NCBI GenBank assembly: GCA_027459505.1
Contig: DAIDIE010000036.1
Location: 158,988-222,987, forward strand
Length of the DNA stretch: 64,000 nucleotides
Direction: 5' to 3'
Origin: Acidobacteriota bacterium
GTDB lineage: Bacteria > Acidobacteriota > Terriglobia > Terriglobales > SCQP01
Part shown: piece by piece, positions 54,336 through 63,346 of the stretch
Layout of the letters: each line of letters begins with the position of its first letter
Numbering within the stretch: position 1 is the stretch's first letter
The notes under the pieces: model-generated
The model's database searches: none
Seen by the model: only the letters and a program-made list of their open reading frames with translations
Told to the model about the DNA's origin: nothing
Program-made: the position numbers and the translations under genes

Positions 54336-56084
54336 ATGAGCACACCAGCGACCGCAAAGACAAGGGGACCCGGGCCGGCTGAACCATGGCGTTCGGTGGG
54401 AACTGTAGTCGGCAACGCCGGGACGAGCGAGTTTACATTTATCCTTCGCCAATTCCAAGCCAAGGTCGGCGACGTGGTGGCGCTCAGCATGGACGTGCCG
54501 GACAGCGCTTACGGTGCGCTTCAGCGCATTTACGTCTGGGCGCGGGTGATGGACATTCAACGGTTCAATCCGTTTTTCCCTTACGAAGCGGCGCAAGAGA
54601 TCGCGGGCGAAGGGATTTCGCTCGAAGATACGGTGCTATCCGGGACCCGCGATCAGCTCCAGGCGACCGCGCTCATCCTCGGTGCGACCAGCGATGGCAA
54701 CCTCGCTGCACTGTTCCCGTTGACGTACCCGGTCAAACCAGCGACCGAGGTCTATCAGCCACCAGCGGAGGCGATCAGGCAACTGCTGGTGGGGGGGCGA
54801 GAGAACGAACGCAGCGTTGCCATCGGGAGCCTCATCGCCCGGGATGACGTTACGGTAAGGCTGAGTGCGCCCCGGCTGGTCGCCCGCCATCTGGCGATTC
54901 TGGCAATGACGGGCGGCGGCAAGACCGTGGCGGCGCGGCGCATCATCCGCGAGTTGATTGGACACGGTTACCCCCTGCTTATTCTCGACCCCCACGGCGA
55001 TTACATCGGCCTGGGCAAATTCCAGCAACTCCTCCGCGAGGAAGCGCCCGACTGTGAGGTGCGGCTCTTCTACCCTGAACTCCTGATGCAGGAAGATGGC
55101 GAAGAGCTGGTGATTAAGCTCATCAGCCAGATGACTGACGGCCTGAGCGAGCCCCAGTCCGATTTTCTGAGGTCGGCATTCGCGGCCACCAGGGCGAAAA
55201 CTGGCGAACCGACGCTGGACTATATTGTGCGCCTCGCATCATGGGTTGATCACAGCATTGGAGGGGGAAATGGGCGGCAGATCCCAACCATGTATGCGGT
55301 TCGCCGCTCCCTCCGAATCGTGCACGATCGGCTCACGCGGATGAGCCACACAAGCCAGATGATGCGGCAAAGCCGGAAGTTGCAGTCGTTCGACTTCGAA
55401 CCGCTTCCGAACCCCTTCAGTCAGCCGGAGAAGATCATCCGACCTGGGCAGACGAGTATCCTTTACCTCGGCGGCTACGACCACATCACGCAATGCAGCA
55501 TCGCCGCGATCACGCTGGAAACGCTCTTCGAGTTCCGGGCAAATCTCACCGGACGGATCGCGCCATTCTTCAGCGTGGTCGAGGAGGCCCACACTTTTAT
55601 TCCGTCTACGCGCGAAGGCACCGATGATGCCGTCAGCCTGCCGGTCATCCGGCGCATCATCACGGAAGGGCGCAAATTCGGGACGGGACTCATGCTGATC
55701 AGCCAGCGCCCGAGCCGGCTGGACGAGACTATCGTGTCCCAATGCAACTCCTTTCTGATCCTGCGCCTCGTCAATCCCAAGGACCAGACTTTTGTGCGGG
55801 CGATCATGGAGAACCTGACCGAATCGGATAGCCGAATGCTGCCTGGGTTCGGCCCAGGGCAAGGCATTATCAGCGGTCAAGTCGTACGCTTCCCGCTGCC
55901 GGTCAAGGTCCATATGGACGCCGACTTGCTTGCTTCCGAAATTGGCGATGAGGATTTCTTTGAGCAGGCCGAAGCCTGGGCACCCGACGTCAACGAACCC
56001 CAGCGCGCGGCGGTGGCGAAATCCATGGAGCGCGTTAGCCGCAACCGCTCCGGCCCCAAGCACCGAAGGGGCGGACGCCGCTGA
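54336..56084 (+). CDS. HerA-type hexameric ATPase/translocase
   Basis: 582 aa from the ATG at 54336, 4 bp after the nuclease stop; the track ORF starts inside that gene. An N-terminal HAS-barrel-like domain (VGTVVGNAGTSEFTFIL) leads to the FtsK/HerA RecA core: Walker A MTGGGKT (191-197), LLILDPHGDYIGL, Walker B FFSVVEEAH (about 411-419), sensor LMLISQRPSRLDETIVSQC and the RLVNPKDQ arginine region. HerA works as a DNA-pumping hexamer with NurA. The basic C-terminus (NRSGPKHRRGGRR) may bind DNA. Confidence 0.92.
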   Translation: MSTPATAKTRGPGPAEPWRSVGTVVGNAGTSEFTFILRQFQAKVGDVVALSMDVPDSAYGALQRIYVWARVMDIQRFNPFFPYEAAQEIAGEGISLEDTVLSGTRDQLQATALILGATSDGNLAALFPLTYPVKPATEVYQPPAEAIRQLLVGGRENERSVAIGSLIARDDVTVRLSAPRLVARHLAILAMTGGGKTVAARRIIRELIGHGYPLLILDPHGDYIGLGKFQQLLREEAPDCEVRLFYPELLMQEDGEELVIKLISQMTDGLSEPQSDFLRSAFAATRAKTGEPTLDYIVRLASWVDHSIGGGNGRQIPTMYAVRRSLRIVHDRLTRMSHTSQMMRQSRKLQSFDFEPLPNPFSQPEKIIRPGQTSILYLGGYDHITQCSIAAITLETLFEFRANLTGRIAPFFSVVEEAHTFIPSTREGTDDAVSLPVIRRIITEGRKFGTGLMLISQRPSRLDETIVSQCNSFLILRLVNPKDQTFVRAIMENLTESDSRMLPGFGPGQGIISGQVVRFPLPVKVHMDADLLASEIGDEDFFEQAEAWAPDVNEPQRAAVAKSMERVSRNRSGPKHRRGGRR

Positions 56085-56094
56085 ACTGCTCCTC

Positions 56095-56547
56095 ATGGCG
56101 GATGTCCTCACACCGGAGCAGCGCAGCTTCAACATGAGCAGGATCAAGGGGGCTCACACCAAGCCCGAACTGCTCATCCGCAAGGCGCTCTACACACGTG
56201 GCTTCCGATACCGCCTTCATCTGCGGAACCTTCCCGGCCGGCCGGACATCGTTCTTGGCCGGCGGCGCGTCGCAATTTTCGTGCACGGCTGCTTCTGGCA
56301 TGGCCACAACTGCCGTCTTTTCAAACTGCCGGCAACGCGAACGGCGTTCTGGACGACGAAGATCGACGCCAACATCAGAAGGGACAAGGCTGCGCTGGAC
56401 TCTTTAAGGCGAAGCGGCTGGCGGGTGCTGGTCGTGTGGGAGTGTGCGTTGCGCGGGACCACGGCGCCGAACGCCACCGGAACCTTTAAGAGGGTCGTGA
56501 AGTTCGTTGAGGGGAATCGCAAGCTGCTCGAGCTTAGGGGCCGATGA
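56095..56547 (+). CDS. vsr: Very-short-patch-repair (Vsr) endonuclease
   Basis: 150 aa from the ATG at 56095, 10 bp after herA; the track ORF adds 55 residues from the herA reading. MSRIKGAHTKPELLIRKAL, GFRYRLH, GRPDIVL (catalytic Asp51), FVHGCFWHGH (His64, His69) and FWTTKIDANIRRD are the Vsr hallmarks. Vsr nicks T:G mismatches left by deamination of 5-methylcytosine, so it fits with the operon's C5-methylase. In some clusters Vsr-like proteins act as the restriction enzyme; that is possible here. Confidence 0.95.
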   Translation: MADVLTPEQRSFNMSRIKGAHTKPELLIRKALYTRGFRYRLHLRNLPGRPDIVLGRRRVAIFVHGCFWHGHNCRLFKLPATRTAFWTTKIDANIRRDKAALDSLRRSGWRVLVVWECALRGTTAPNATGTFKRVVKFVEGNRKLLELRGR

Positions 56548-56850
56548 GAAGGACAGTCCCCATCGTGTCTACTGCTCCCGCGTAACCACCATGCAAGTGC
56601 CCTTGGGCCCCAGAAAAAGAAGCGCAGAGCGCAAACTGGGCTGCACCGTTCAAGTTGTCGCAGTTTTGGGCCACATGAACGCGAGACGCGGACTGCGGGA
56701 CGCGGACTGTGTAGCGCGGGATGAGGGCGATAGCGTACGCGCGGAGCAGAATCCGAGCTACGGCCCCGAAGATGTCCTGGAGCTCTAGGCATGACGGCCT
56801 GACGTGGTTTGCAGGGTGGCGCTGGCCTTAACGGCTAACAGCGACAGCCT
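56548..56850. other. Gene-free stretch after the vsr gene
   Basis: About 300 bp with no supported ORF on either strand; a short imperfect tandem of gacgcggact appears near 56690-56710. No terminator with a T-run was found after vsr. Confidence 0.4.
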
Positions 56851-57228
56851 TCATTTGTCGCACTCTTTTTCCCAGGAGGCGAGGACTACCCATGCGACCT
56901 GCTTCGGGTCCCTGGCATAGAAGGAGAGCCAATAGGGCCGGCTCATTACGACCACGATCGAGCGACGGCGGCCACGGGCCGACCAGCGATAGACGACGCG
57001 TCCGCGCGCGGAATGTATGTTGCGGATGCCGCGCATTGCGGCCTGCATGCCGCCAACCTGTTCAGCCAGAAAGGTGGCGGCCGCACGTCTGGGGTCATTA
57101 AACCGCCATTGAGCTTGGTCGCGGTCGGCTGCGCTTTGAGCCTGCAGCAACGCGGCGTTCATCAATGCGGGGCCGGTCCCTCTGGTCAGCTCGCAGTTGT
57201 CATCGTCAGGCAATGGCGGGTCCGGCGG
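56851..57228 (-). pseudogene. Hypothetical gene truncated at its 5' end by family B repeat
   Basis: The minus-strand frame from about 57228 to the stop at 56851 is protein-like (DDDNCELTRGTGPALMNAAL, then DPRRAAATFLAEQVGGMQAA). Further upstream the same frame runs into the family B repeat and becomes Arg/Pro-rich translation of repeat DNA. A start at ATG 57162 would give 103 aa. No family recognised. Either a small real gene or the 3' end of one cut by the repeat. Confidence 0.4.
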
Positions 57229-57231
57229 CGG

Positions 57232-57722
57232 GGGCACGGCCTGGTCTCCTTGAGCCGCCCGGCGACATTGCTTCCTGGCGGGTCGCTGGCACTCTCTCCG
57301 GTGAGAACGTGAAGCCGCCGGTGCTGGGCGCCTCTCCCGCACGAGCTACACAGCGAGGCCAAATCCTTCAATACCAACGGGGCTTCGCCGGGAGCCCGGG
57401 AAAAATTTTGCGGCCCTCCACTAGCGATCTTATCCGGCGGTCTCTCCCAAGGGAAAGGCCCGGTGGCTCGTCCCATCCCGCGGACCGCAGCAGGCCGGCT
57501 GACGCCGGGGCCCCGTCCCGCCTGGGGCGGAATCGGGCTTTCACATCAAGGCGGGGACGGGGCGTGGAGGCTGCGCGGCTTTTATTTGTTGGTCGTTGGC
57601 TGTCAGGCGCACCCGGCATACGCTCGCTTCGCTCGACTATGCCGGGCTAGTCTTGCCCGGCGCCGGACGCTGTCCCTATCCTCGGTATTCTGGCAGGCGC
57701 GCAGGCTGGGACGCAGTACCGC
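57232..57722 (+). repeat. Family B composite repeat, right island boundary
   Basis: About 490 bp carrying the same ordered blocks as 40190-40658: ggcacggcctggtctc, gtgagaacgtgaagccgccg, the gcggccctccacta core, gacggggcgtggaggctgcgcggc, the cccggcata/tatgccggg hairpin (different loop), tcttgcccggcgcc and gctgggacgcagtaccgc. Confidence 0.88.
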
Positions 57723-58137
57723 ATTGAGTGGCGGCCTGCTCGTGCTGGGCTCGCAGCCAGCGACTTCGTCGCTGGCTACCTTCCTTGCGTGGCTCCGCCA
57801 CGCGGGAGGCGGAGAGCGCCAACGTTCATGGGCGCGCAAGGGAGTTCTTGCCGGCAAGCTCTCGCCGGCCAGCGCTCGCGGCGAGTGCTGGCCGGCGCCC
57901 ACCCAACTAAAAGACGTTGGGTGGGGCACCCGAGTGTTGACCGAATCCGGAAATATCGTTGGGTGGGCCGCCCGGGCGCGTCTAACCCGAAGCGCACGAG
58001 GGTAGAGTCACGCCGGCCCGCGATTCCGAACTCGAAACCCGTTCGACCCTGCCCGGGCGCGGCGCGCGCTTCGCGGCGGCCTAGCGTCCTGTCCGAAACC
58101 AGGGTTATTAATGGCGTGCCACCAAGGAGATTGGCCA
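57723..58137. other. Gene-free repeat-rich stretch
   Basis: Contains tcgccggcgag-type inverted repeats around 57850-57895, two copies of gttgggtggg(g/c)c(a/c)ccg (57916 and 57958 regions), and a family A tail fragment (cgaactcgaaacccgttcga) at about 58015-58060. No gene supported. Confidence 0.5.
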
Positions 58138-58188
58138 TGAAAGCAATTGTGGGAATAGCGTTCTTCATTCTGGCTGGAGTCTCATTAG
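58138..58188 (+). pseudogene. Signal-peptide stub of an exported protein cut by repeat B6
   Basis: An ATG at 58138 with aaggag eight nt upstream encodes MKAIVGIAFFILAGVSLGAS, a complete-looking signal peptide with an Ala cleavage site. Family B repeat sequence begins immediately after, and the frame then encodes only Arg-rich repeat translation to a TGA at about 58346. Confidence 0.6.
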
Positions 58189-58365
58189 GAGCGAGCCACC
58201 GGGTCCTCCCTGCGGGAGGAAATCGCAGGTGGAGGGCCGCGAAATTCCGAAGGGCGGCTCCCTCGCGCGGGAGAGGAGCCCGGCATCGGCGGCTTCACGG
58301 TCTCACTGGAGAACGTGCCAGCGACCAACGGGAGCGGGCGGCCTGAAGGAGACGAGGCCGTGCCT
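58186..58365 (-). repeat. Family B repeat, copy B6 (reverse)
   Basis: Read on the minus strand: ggcacggcctcgtctcc ... tgagaccgtgaagccgccgatgccgggc ... cggaatttcgcggccctccacctgcg ... ggaggacccggtggctcgctcct. It interrupts the exported-protein stub. Confidence 0.8.
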
Positions 58366-58494
58366 CGTCCGCCGCCAACGCTCCCCTGGAAACCTCCTCC
58401 CGTGGCCCAAGAGGAGGCGAGCATTCGGAACAAATCACCATAAGCTACCTTAGACAGAAGCTCAAGGCTACAAACACGCCAGCGGCGCTCTACT

Positions 58495-59439
58495 ATGAAT
58501 CCGAATGCATCCCGGCTGCGGCGGGGGGGGCTGCCCTTCCCGCTCATTCAGTTAAGGGAGCCCTCCTCACAAACGGATCCCCTGCGCGCTGTCCGGCAAA
58601 TATTTCCGGGCAGTAAACGAATCCGGGTTCGGAAACTACCCGGAGGGTTGATACAGATCGTAATTGGTCATCCAACCAGCGCAGTTTTTCGGACCAAGAT
58701 CCGCAATCTCAGATTGACACCGGATGAGCAATACAACCCTCTTTCCGCAATTACAGCGATCGACAACACGGGTGAAGTGCGAGCAGTGATGACGCATCTC
58801 GGCCTTGCATTTCCTCTAACGTACATTGAGGAGCTTATTGTCGAGCCGGACAAAAAGCTTCCCCACCTCCCGCCAACCGTGCAAGACACAACTGTCGGTG
58901 CGAGCAGCGAGAGGTCAACTGTGAGATTGGACGTCGACAATACGAAACAGCATTGGTATGATCGCGCGGAGCGGGCCCGACGCGCGAGGCGGCACGCACT
59001 CGCGTTAGGGAACTACCTGAAGGCGGCTGAACTCGGTGACGTCAGGGCAATGTATACGGTCGCGCAATATTACGACGGCCTTGCGCCGAGGTCCATAAGG
59101 CCGGATTTTCCGAAGGCCCTATCCTGGTATAAGAAGGTGTTTCGCCACTGGAGGGACGGGTTTTCCGCAAACAATATCGGTTGCATTCTTCGTGATCAGG
59201 GCAATAGGCGAGGGGCAATGAGGTGGTTCAAACAAGCCATCGCCGCAGGCGCAGTGGATTCCAACCTAGACATTGCCAAGATGTACATCGCTAAAAATGA
59301 CTACGTGCGCGCCAGGCCATACCTCCAGGCCGCTAACAGAAAAGCGGCCATTGCTGACGTCAGGATACAGGCGGCCCGGCTCCTCTCGAGCCTACCCGCT
59401 GGGACGCAGAGAAGGCGCGGGCGAGTATCCAAGGACTAG
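58495..59439 (+). CDS. Sel1/TPR-repeat protein
   Basis: 314 aa from the ATG at 58495. The first ~120 residues contain strand-rich sequence of unknown type (GGLIQIVIGHPTSAVFRTKI). From about 150 on there are Sel1-like helical repeats: ALGNYLKAAELGDVRAMYTV, then FPKALSWYKKVF, RGAMRWFKQAIAAGAVDSNL and DYVRARPYLQAAN. Such repeats bind proteins. No signal peptide at this start. The Arg-rich last residues may be out of frame with an older longer gene. Neighbours give no clue. Confidence 0.65.
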   Translation: MNPNASRLRRGGLPFPLIQLREPSSQTDPLRAVRQIFPGSKRIRVRKLPGGLIQIVIGHPTSAVFRTKIRNLRLTPDEQYNPLSAITAIDNTGEVRAVMTHLGLAFPLTYIEELIVEPDKKLPHLPPTVQDTTVGASSERSTVRLDVDNTKQHWYDRAERARRARRHALALGNYLKAAELGDVRAMYTVAQYYDGLAPRSIRPDFPKALSWYKKVFRHWRDGFSANNIGCILRDQGNRRGAMRWFKQAIAAGAVDSNLDIAKMYIAKNDYVRARPYLQAANRKAAIADVRIQAARLLSSLPAGTQRRRGRVSKD

Positions 59440-59547
59440 TTGAAAGTGCCCTCCTTCGAGGACAGGCGCCACTGGCGGTCTACAATAATTGTGCCCGCAA
59501 GGTACGGCAAGCGGGTTTGAGGCCACTGGCGTGCCGGGAGGCGACTC

Positions 59548-60015
59548 ATGATCTGCAGAACAAGGCTTTCGTTCCAGCGTTTCCTGCGCGCGGTTCCTTG
59601 CGCCCTTGTCTTGGTAATTCTAGCGTCCGTTCTGGGGGCGCAGGCTCCGCCCAGCTACCGCTGCATCGGTACGCACGTTCAATCCTACGTGGTTTCGAAA
59701 CAAGAGCTACGCGGCCGTTGTCCAGTTTGCGGTCCCGTGACTGTCCGCATCACCTACTACAACTCATTCGCCCTGCTCGAGACGGGGCAAGGGACGCTCT
59801 TCCTGGTGGCGAAGGTGAGCGATCTTTATCCTCACCCGCTGAATACAGATTCCTGGTATACGATTTCGCACGACAGCAGTGGAACCATCACGGTATATCG
59901 TTTGCAACAGTACCCGGATGGAACGACGTCGCGGGTGAGCGAGGGTTCGGGCTGGCAAGAGGCCTCGTACTCACGGCAACTCTGCCAGCAGGAGCAAATC
60001 AGCGTGTGTCCGTAA
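59548..60015 (+). CDS. Small secreted protein of unknown function
   Basis: 155 aa from the ATG at 59548 with gggaggcga at proper spacing. A signal peptide (FLRAVPCALVLVILASVLGAQA) precedes a ~125-residue domain with five Cys (YRCIG, GRCPVCG, RQLCQQ and the final CP), which may form disulfides outside the cytoplasm, and several aromatic-rich strands. No family recognised. The ORF 59517..60083 in another frame is a shadow. Confidence 0.65.
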   Translation: MICRTRLSFQRFLRAVPCALVLVILASVLGAQAPPSYRCIGTHVQSYVVSKQELRGRCPVCGPVTVRITYYNSFALLETGQGTLFLVAKVSDLYPHPLNTDSWYTISHDSSGTITVYRLQQYPDGTTSRVSEGSGWQEASYSRQLCQQEQISVCP

Positions 60016-60208
60016 AGTGGTCAGCCCATGGTCAGCCCATGGGGGAGCGTTTTCGAACCCGTCCCGGCAAGCCGGGCCTTTGAGCGGCAGGCAAAGCGAT
60101 AGTGAAAGTTCCGATAATACAATCCGGCCTGCTGAGCGGAGGCCGGCCGGCGGCTCCGGTCGAGGAGGCGCCGCCTCTCGCCGCCGCAGCTGCCCTGGAT
60201 ACAGCATT

Positions 60209-61108
60209 ATGAAGCCGGTTTTCGCAGTGTTGTGCAATTGGGTCTGGCGGGACGCACGGCCTCGTCAGGCGGCCGGAAACGATCGCTCCGCGGCCGGCGG
60301 GGGCCGGCGTTTGCCGCTGCTGGCGTGCCTGGTTCTGGCAAGCCTTAGTTTCGGTTGCGGCAAGACCGCCTACAAGGTGGCACTCTCGCCTGAACTTGCC
60401 CGCTACGCCTCCACGGTTCGCATGGAGCTCGGAGGGCGTCTCGCGGGGAGCTTCACTCCCGCCACGCGAAGTGTCGAGGTCCGCATGCGGAAGGGGGATC
60501 CTCGTGACGCGGCGGGGCTGCCGCAGTTCACTCTGGATGTGGAAACGCCTTGCGGTTGGCGGAACGGTCTGCCGGCGGAGACGCTCAAGACTTCCAAGCA
60601 CTACGAGGTGGGGGTTTCTTGGCAGTACGAAACCCAGGCCATGGCGCATACGCGCCGCGACCTTGCGGGAGATGGGCCCGGCCTTTTTGATATCCATCTT
60701 TACTTCGACAATCGCGGCGGCGGCGCGCTGCCGATCAGGGTAGGCCAGCTCACCTTGCAACTCCCCGCCAACACGGCGGGCGATCTCTGGTTTCCCATGT
60801 TCGGCTGCACCGCGGGGGCGGCAGTGTCGCTGGGAAACGTGCGGGCCGGAACGATTCCCTACGATGATCCCGACGCGGAAACCGTATTTGTCGGTACGCG
60901 GAAAAACCGCTGCTATCGTCTTCGGCAACTCGTGTATTCGCAGAACGGCGGGGAACCCTCAATGCCTCCGCAAACGCTGCTTGGCCAGAGCGTCTATCCG
61001 TTGGGAACACGCCAGCTCGCTTACTTTTTCAAGGCTCCGCCCGCCAGTAAGATGGCCCCCTCTTCCTTCGTCGCCAAGGCGCTCACGGATGACAAGTGCC
61101 CGAAATGA
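60209..61108 (+). CDS. Putative lipoprotein of unknown function
   Basis: 299 aa from the ATG at 60209; the longer track form starts inside repeat-like DNA. A long basic N-region is followed by LLACLVLASLSFGC, a good lipobox with Cys as first mature residue. The body is beta-rich with two or three further Cys (ETPCGWRNG, MFGCTAG, KNRCYRLR). No catalytic motif seen. It follows the small secreted protein by 193 bp on the same strand; both are exported, but a common role is not shown. Confidence 0.7.
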   Translation: MKPVFAVLCNWVWRDARPRQAAGNDRSAAGGGRRLPLLACLVLASLSFGCGKTAYKVALSPELARYASTVRMELGGRLAGSFTPATRSVEVRMRKGDPRDAAGLPQFTLDVETPCGWRNGLPAETLKTSKHYEVGVSWQYETQAMAHTRRDLAGDGPGLFDIHLYFDNRGGGALPIRVGQLTLQLPANTAGDLWFPMFGCTAGAAVSLGNVRAGTIPYDDPDAETVFVGTRKNRCYRLRQLVYSQNGGEPSMPPQTLLGQSVYPLGTRQLAYFFKAPPASKMAPSSFVAKALTDDKCPK

Positions 61109-61316
61109 CGCGATTGCGCGCTCTGTCGCCCAAATCCCGCTTCGGGCCGATCCCCACCGCAAAGATGTGGACAACAGCCGCGATCCCGGGATTGGTCTGC
61201 CTAGGAATGCGTAGCGAATGCGCGACCAAGTGACGTAATCGCTATGGGCCGCCGCGACGACAATGAAGGGCACGTAGGAATCGTTATGGGGCCGCACGGT
61301 TGTCACGCCGCGCTCT

Positions 61317-62768
61317 CTATGTGGCGCTCGCATTGGACGCTCGAGTCCCGGACGCGCGATAGCCGCCGCGCCACAGTGCCGCTCCGGCGAGCCCCAATCC
61401 GAGCCCCAGGCAGAGCCAGCCGAAGAGATCCCCGACCCGATCGTAGAGTGTCGACCCGCCCCGTCCCGCAATTGGCAATTTACCGGTCACGGTGGTGAAT
61501 CCCGCCACCGTCGGCGCCTCCGCTACCATGCGGCCGTAGCGATCGTTCAGAGTGAGGAGCCCGTTGCGCGCGTTTCTTGCCATCGGCACGCCGTTCTCGA
61601 CACTCCGCAGAACCGCATCGCGGGCATGAAACCATCGGTCCGCGCCGAAGTCCCAGGCCGGAACGGCCAACACTTTCGGCCGCGTCGCCCGCTCGTCATG
61701 TCGCAGCATGCGCTGGAAGTCCATGTCCAGACAGATCTCGATGCCAACCCCGTTGGGCAACACTACAGGTCCGGAGCCCGGCTTGAACACCGATGACTCG
61801 AGCACCGGAATCAGATGCCGTTTCTCGTAAATAACAGGAGCTGCGGCGCCCGGCGCAAAGGCCCAGGCAACATTGTGCGCCACGCCGTTGACCTTCGTGC
61901 CAAAGCCGCCAACGACTGTTGCTCCCGCCGTCTCGGCCGCCGCGGCGAGCTTCGCTTGCGCGACACTTTGCAGCGCGGAATCGATCTGCGAGATGTTTTC
62001 CGGCAGCACCACCAGTTCCACCCCGCGTCCCCGCAGCTGCGCGATCTGCGCGGCGTAGCTGTTGACCGCCGCAAGCTCCGCCGGGTCGTTCGGTTGGAGA
62101 TGCGCGCCTGGGTTCAGATGCGGTCCCATGACAGCGTCGCTGTCGATCAGGGCAACGCGCATGCGGTCCGTCACGGGTGTCGAGATGCGCCAGTAGCCGT
62201 AAGCGGCATTCGCGGCGAAAAGCGCGAGCGCGAGCAGGACGGGAGAGCCGCGGCGGGTTCTCCAGCCGGCCGCGACTCCCGCGGACACCGCGCCGATGAG
62301 GAACGTGACTCCGCAAAATCCGGCCAGCGCTGCGCTCTGAACCAGCACGGGCGCGGCGGCTTCCGCCGTCGCGGGCGAGCTGATCGAACCCGCGGAGCCG
62401 GCGAGAGAGACGAGCAGATCGAATGCCGCCCACAGCGCGCCGAAGGCAAGCATGGCTGGTATCGGCCCGAGCGCGCGCCGCACCCGCCGCGAGGCCAGCA
62501 CCGCGAGAGCAAATAGCAGTCCCGGCACGATCAGATCCAGGGCCAGCTCCGGTACCGGGATGATTCCGCCGTAAGCGCGCAGCAGATTCGACAGGCCGAG
62601 CGCGAACGCGGCCCAGGACGCCATCAGCGCGACCCAAAGCTTCGTCTCGCCGAAGGCGAGCCAGAGGACCGGCACCGGCGCGATCCAGAGCAGCCACCAC
62701 TGACTGCCGATTCCCAGTGAGAAGTAGAACCCCGCCGCGCTGAGCAGCGTGCAGACGATCGCGATCAT
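61317..62768 (-). CDS. Apolipoprotein N-acyltransferase-like (nitrilase-domain) membrane protein
   Basis: 483 aa from the ATG at 62768, which overlaps the stop of the TetR gene (ATGA). Six to seven N-terminal helices (to about 190) lead to a periplasmic carbon-nitrogen hydrolase domain whose triad is visible: Glu257 (VVLPENIS), Lys316 (IYEKRHLIP) and Cys346 (IEICLDMDF). A final helix closes the protein. This is the Lnt plan, but pairing with a TetR regulator suggests an accessory, inducible homologue rather than the housekeeping lnt. Confidence 0.85.
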   Translation of the reverse strand: MIAIVCTLLSAAGFYFSLGIGSQWWLLWIAPVPVLWLAFGETKLWVALMASWAAFALGLSNLLRAYGGIIPVPELALDLIVPGLLFALAVLASRRVRRALGPIPAMLAFGALWAAFDLLVSLAGSAGSISSPATAEAAAPVLVQSAALAGFCGVTFLIGAVSAGVAAGWRTRRGSPVLLALALFAANAAYGYWRISTPVTDRMRVALIDSDAVMGPHLNPGAHLQPNDPAELAAVNSYAAQIAQLRGRGVELVVLPENISQIDSALQSVAQAKLAAAAETAGATVVGGFGTKVNGVAHNVAWAFAPGAAAPVIYEKRHLIPVLESSVFKPGSGPVVLPNGVGIEICLDMDFQRMLRHDERATRPKVLAVPAWDFGADRWFHARDAVLRSVENGVPMARNARNGLLTLNDRYGRMVAEAPTVAGFTTVTGKLPIAGRGGSTLYDRVGDLFGWLCLGLGLGLAGAALWRGGYRASGTRASNASAT

Positions 62769-63346
62769 TGAGGTTTCTCCGCCGCGAATGATTCCAGCAC
62801 GCGCCGCATGGCGCGTTGGTACAGGCCGCGAAACTCCTCTTCGCCACCGGCGATGCGTCCGGCGCGATAGAGCGTTACGAGACCCTGACTCAGCGCCGAG
62901 ATGACCAGCATCATTTCGACCGGCGGCGCCCCCGCGAGCTTCCCCTGCCGGATGGCCTGCTCCAACGCAGCCAGGACGACGCTGCCGGCGGGCGAGCGGC
63001 CGGCCGCGAAGTCATCCGGATACCGGCGGGCCTTGCGGGAGGAAAGAAGGAAGGCCGCCTCAAAGCGCCGCGGCTCGCGCAGCGCGAACTCGAGAAACGC
63101 CTCGCTCAGCTGCTCGAGCTTCGCAACCCCTTTCGCCGGCGGCAACGCCTCGACACGGGCGAACCACTGCTCCAGCCCATCGAGTACCAGCGCATCGACC
63201 AGTGCCTCTTTATCGTTGAAATGCCGGTAGATCGCCATCGGTGTGATGCCAACCTTCGCCGCGACCTCGCGCAGCGACAACCCTTCAATGCCGCGACGAT
63301 CGAACTCCTTGCGGGCGGCGGCCAGAATTTTCTCCCGCGTGCGCAT
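62765..63346 (-). CDS. TetR-family transcriptional regulator
   Basis: 193 aa from the ATG at 63346. N-terminal HTH: REKILAAARKEFDRRGIEGL then LREVAAKVGITPMAIYRHFN, followed by a helical ligand domain. It is the first gene of a two-gene operon with the Lnt-like protein, overlapping by 4 bp. A dyad/direct-repeat element abuts the start codon, implying autorepression. Ligand unknown. Confidence 0.93.
   Translation of the reverse strand: MRTREKILAAARKEFDRRGIEGLSLREVAAKVGITPMAIYRHFNDKEALVDALVLDGLEQWFARVEALPPAKGVAKLEQLSEAFLEFALREPRRFEAAFLLSSRKARRYPDDFAAGRSPAGSVVLAALEQAIRQGKLAGAPPVEMMLVISALSQGLVTLYRAGRIAGGEEEFRGLYQRAMRRVLESFAAEKPQ

Noticed and set aside
56217-56792. 191-aa minus-strand ORF opposite vsr
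   Set aside because: Shadow of vsr; vsr carries all catalytic residues.
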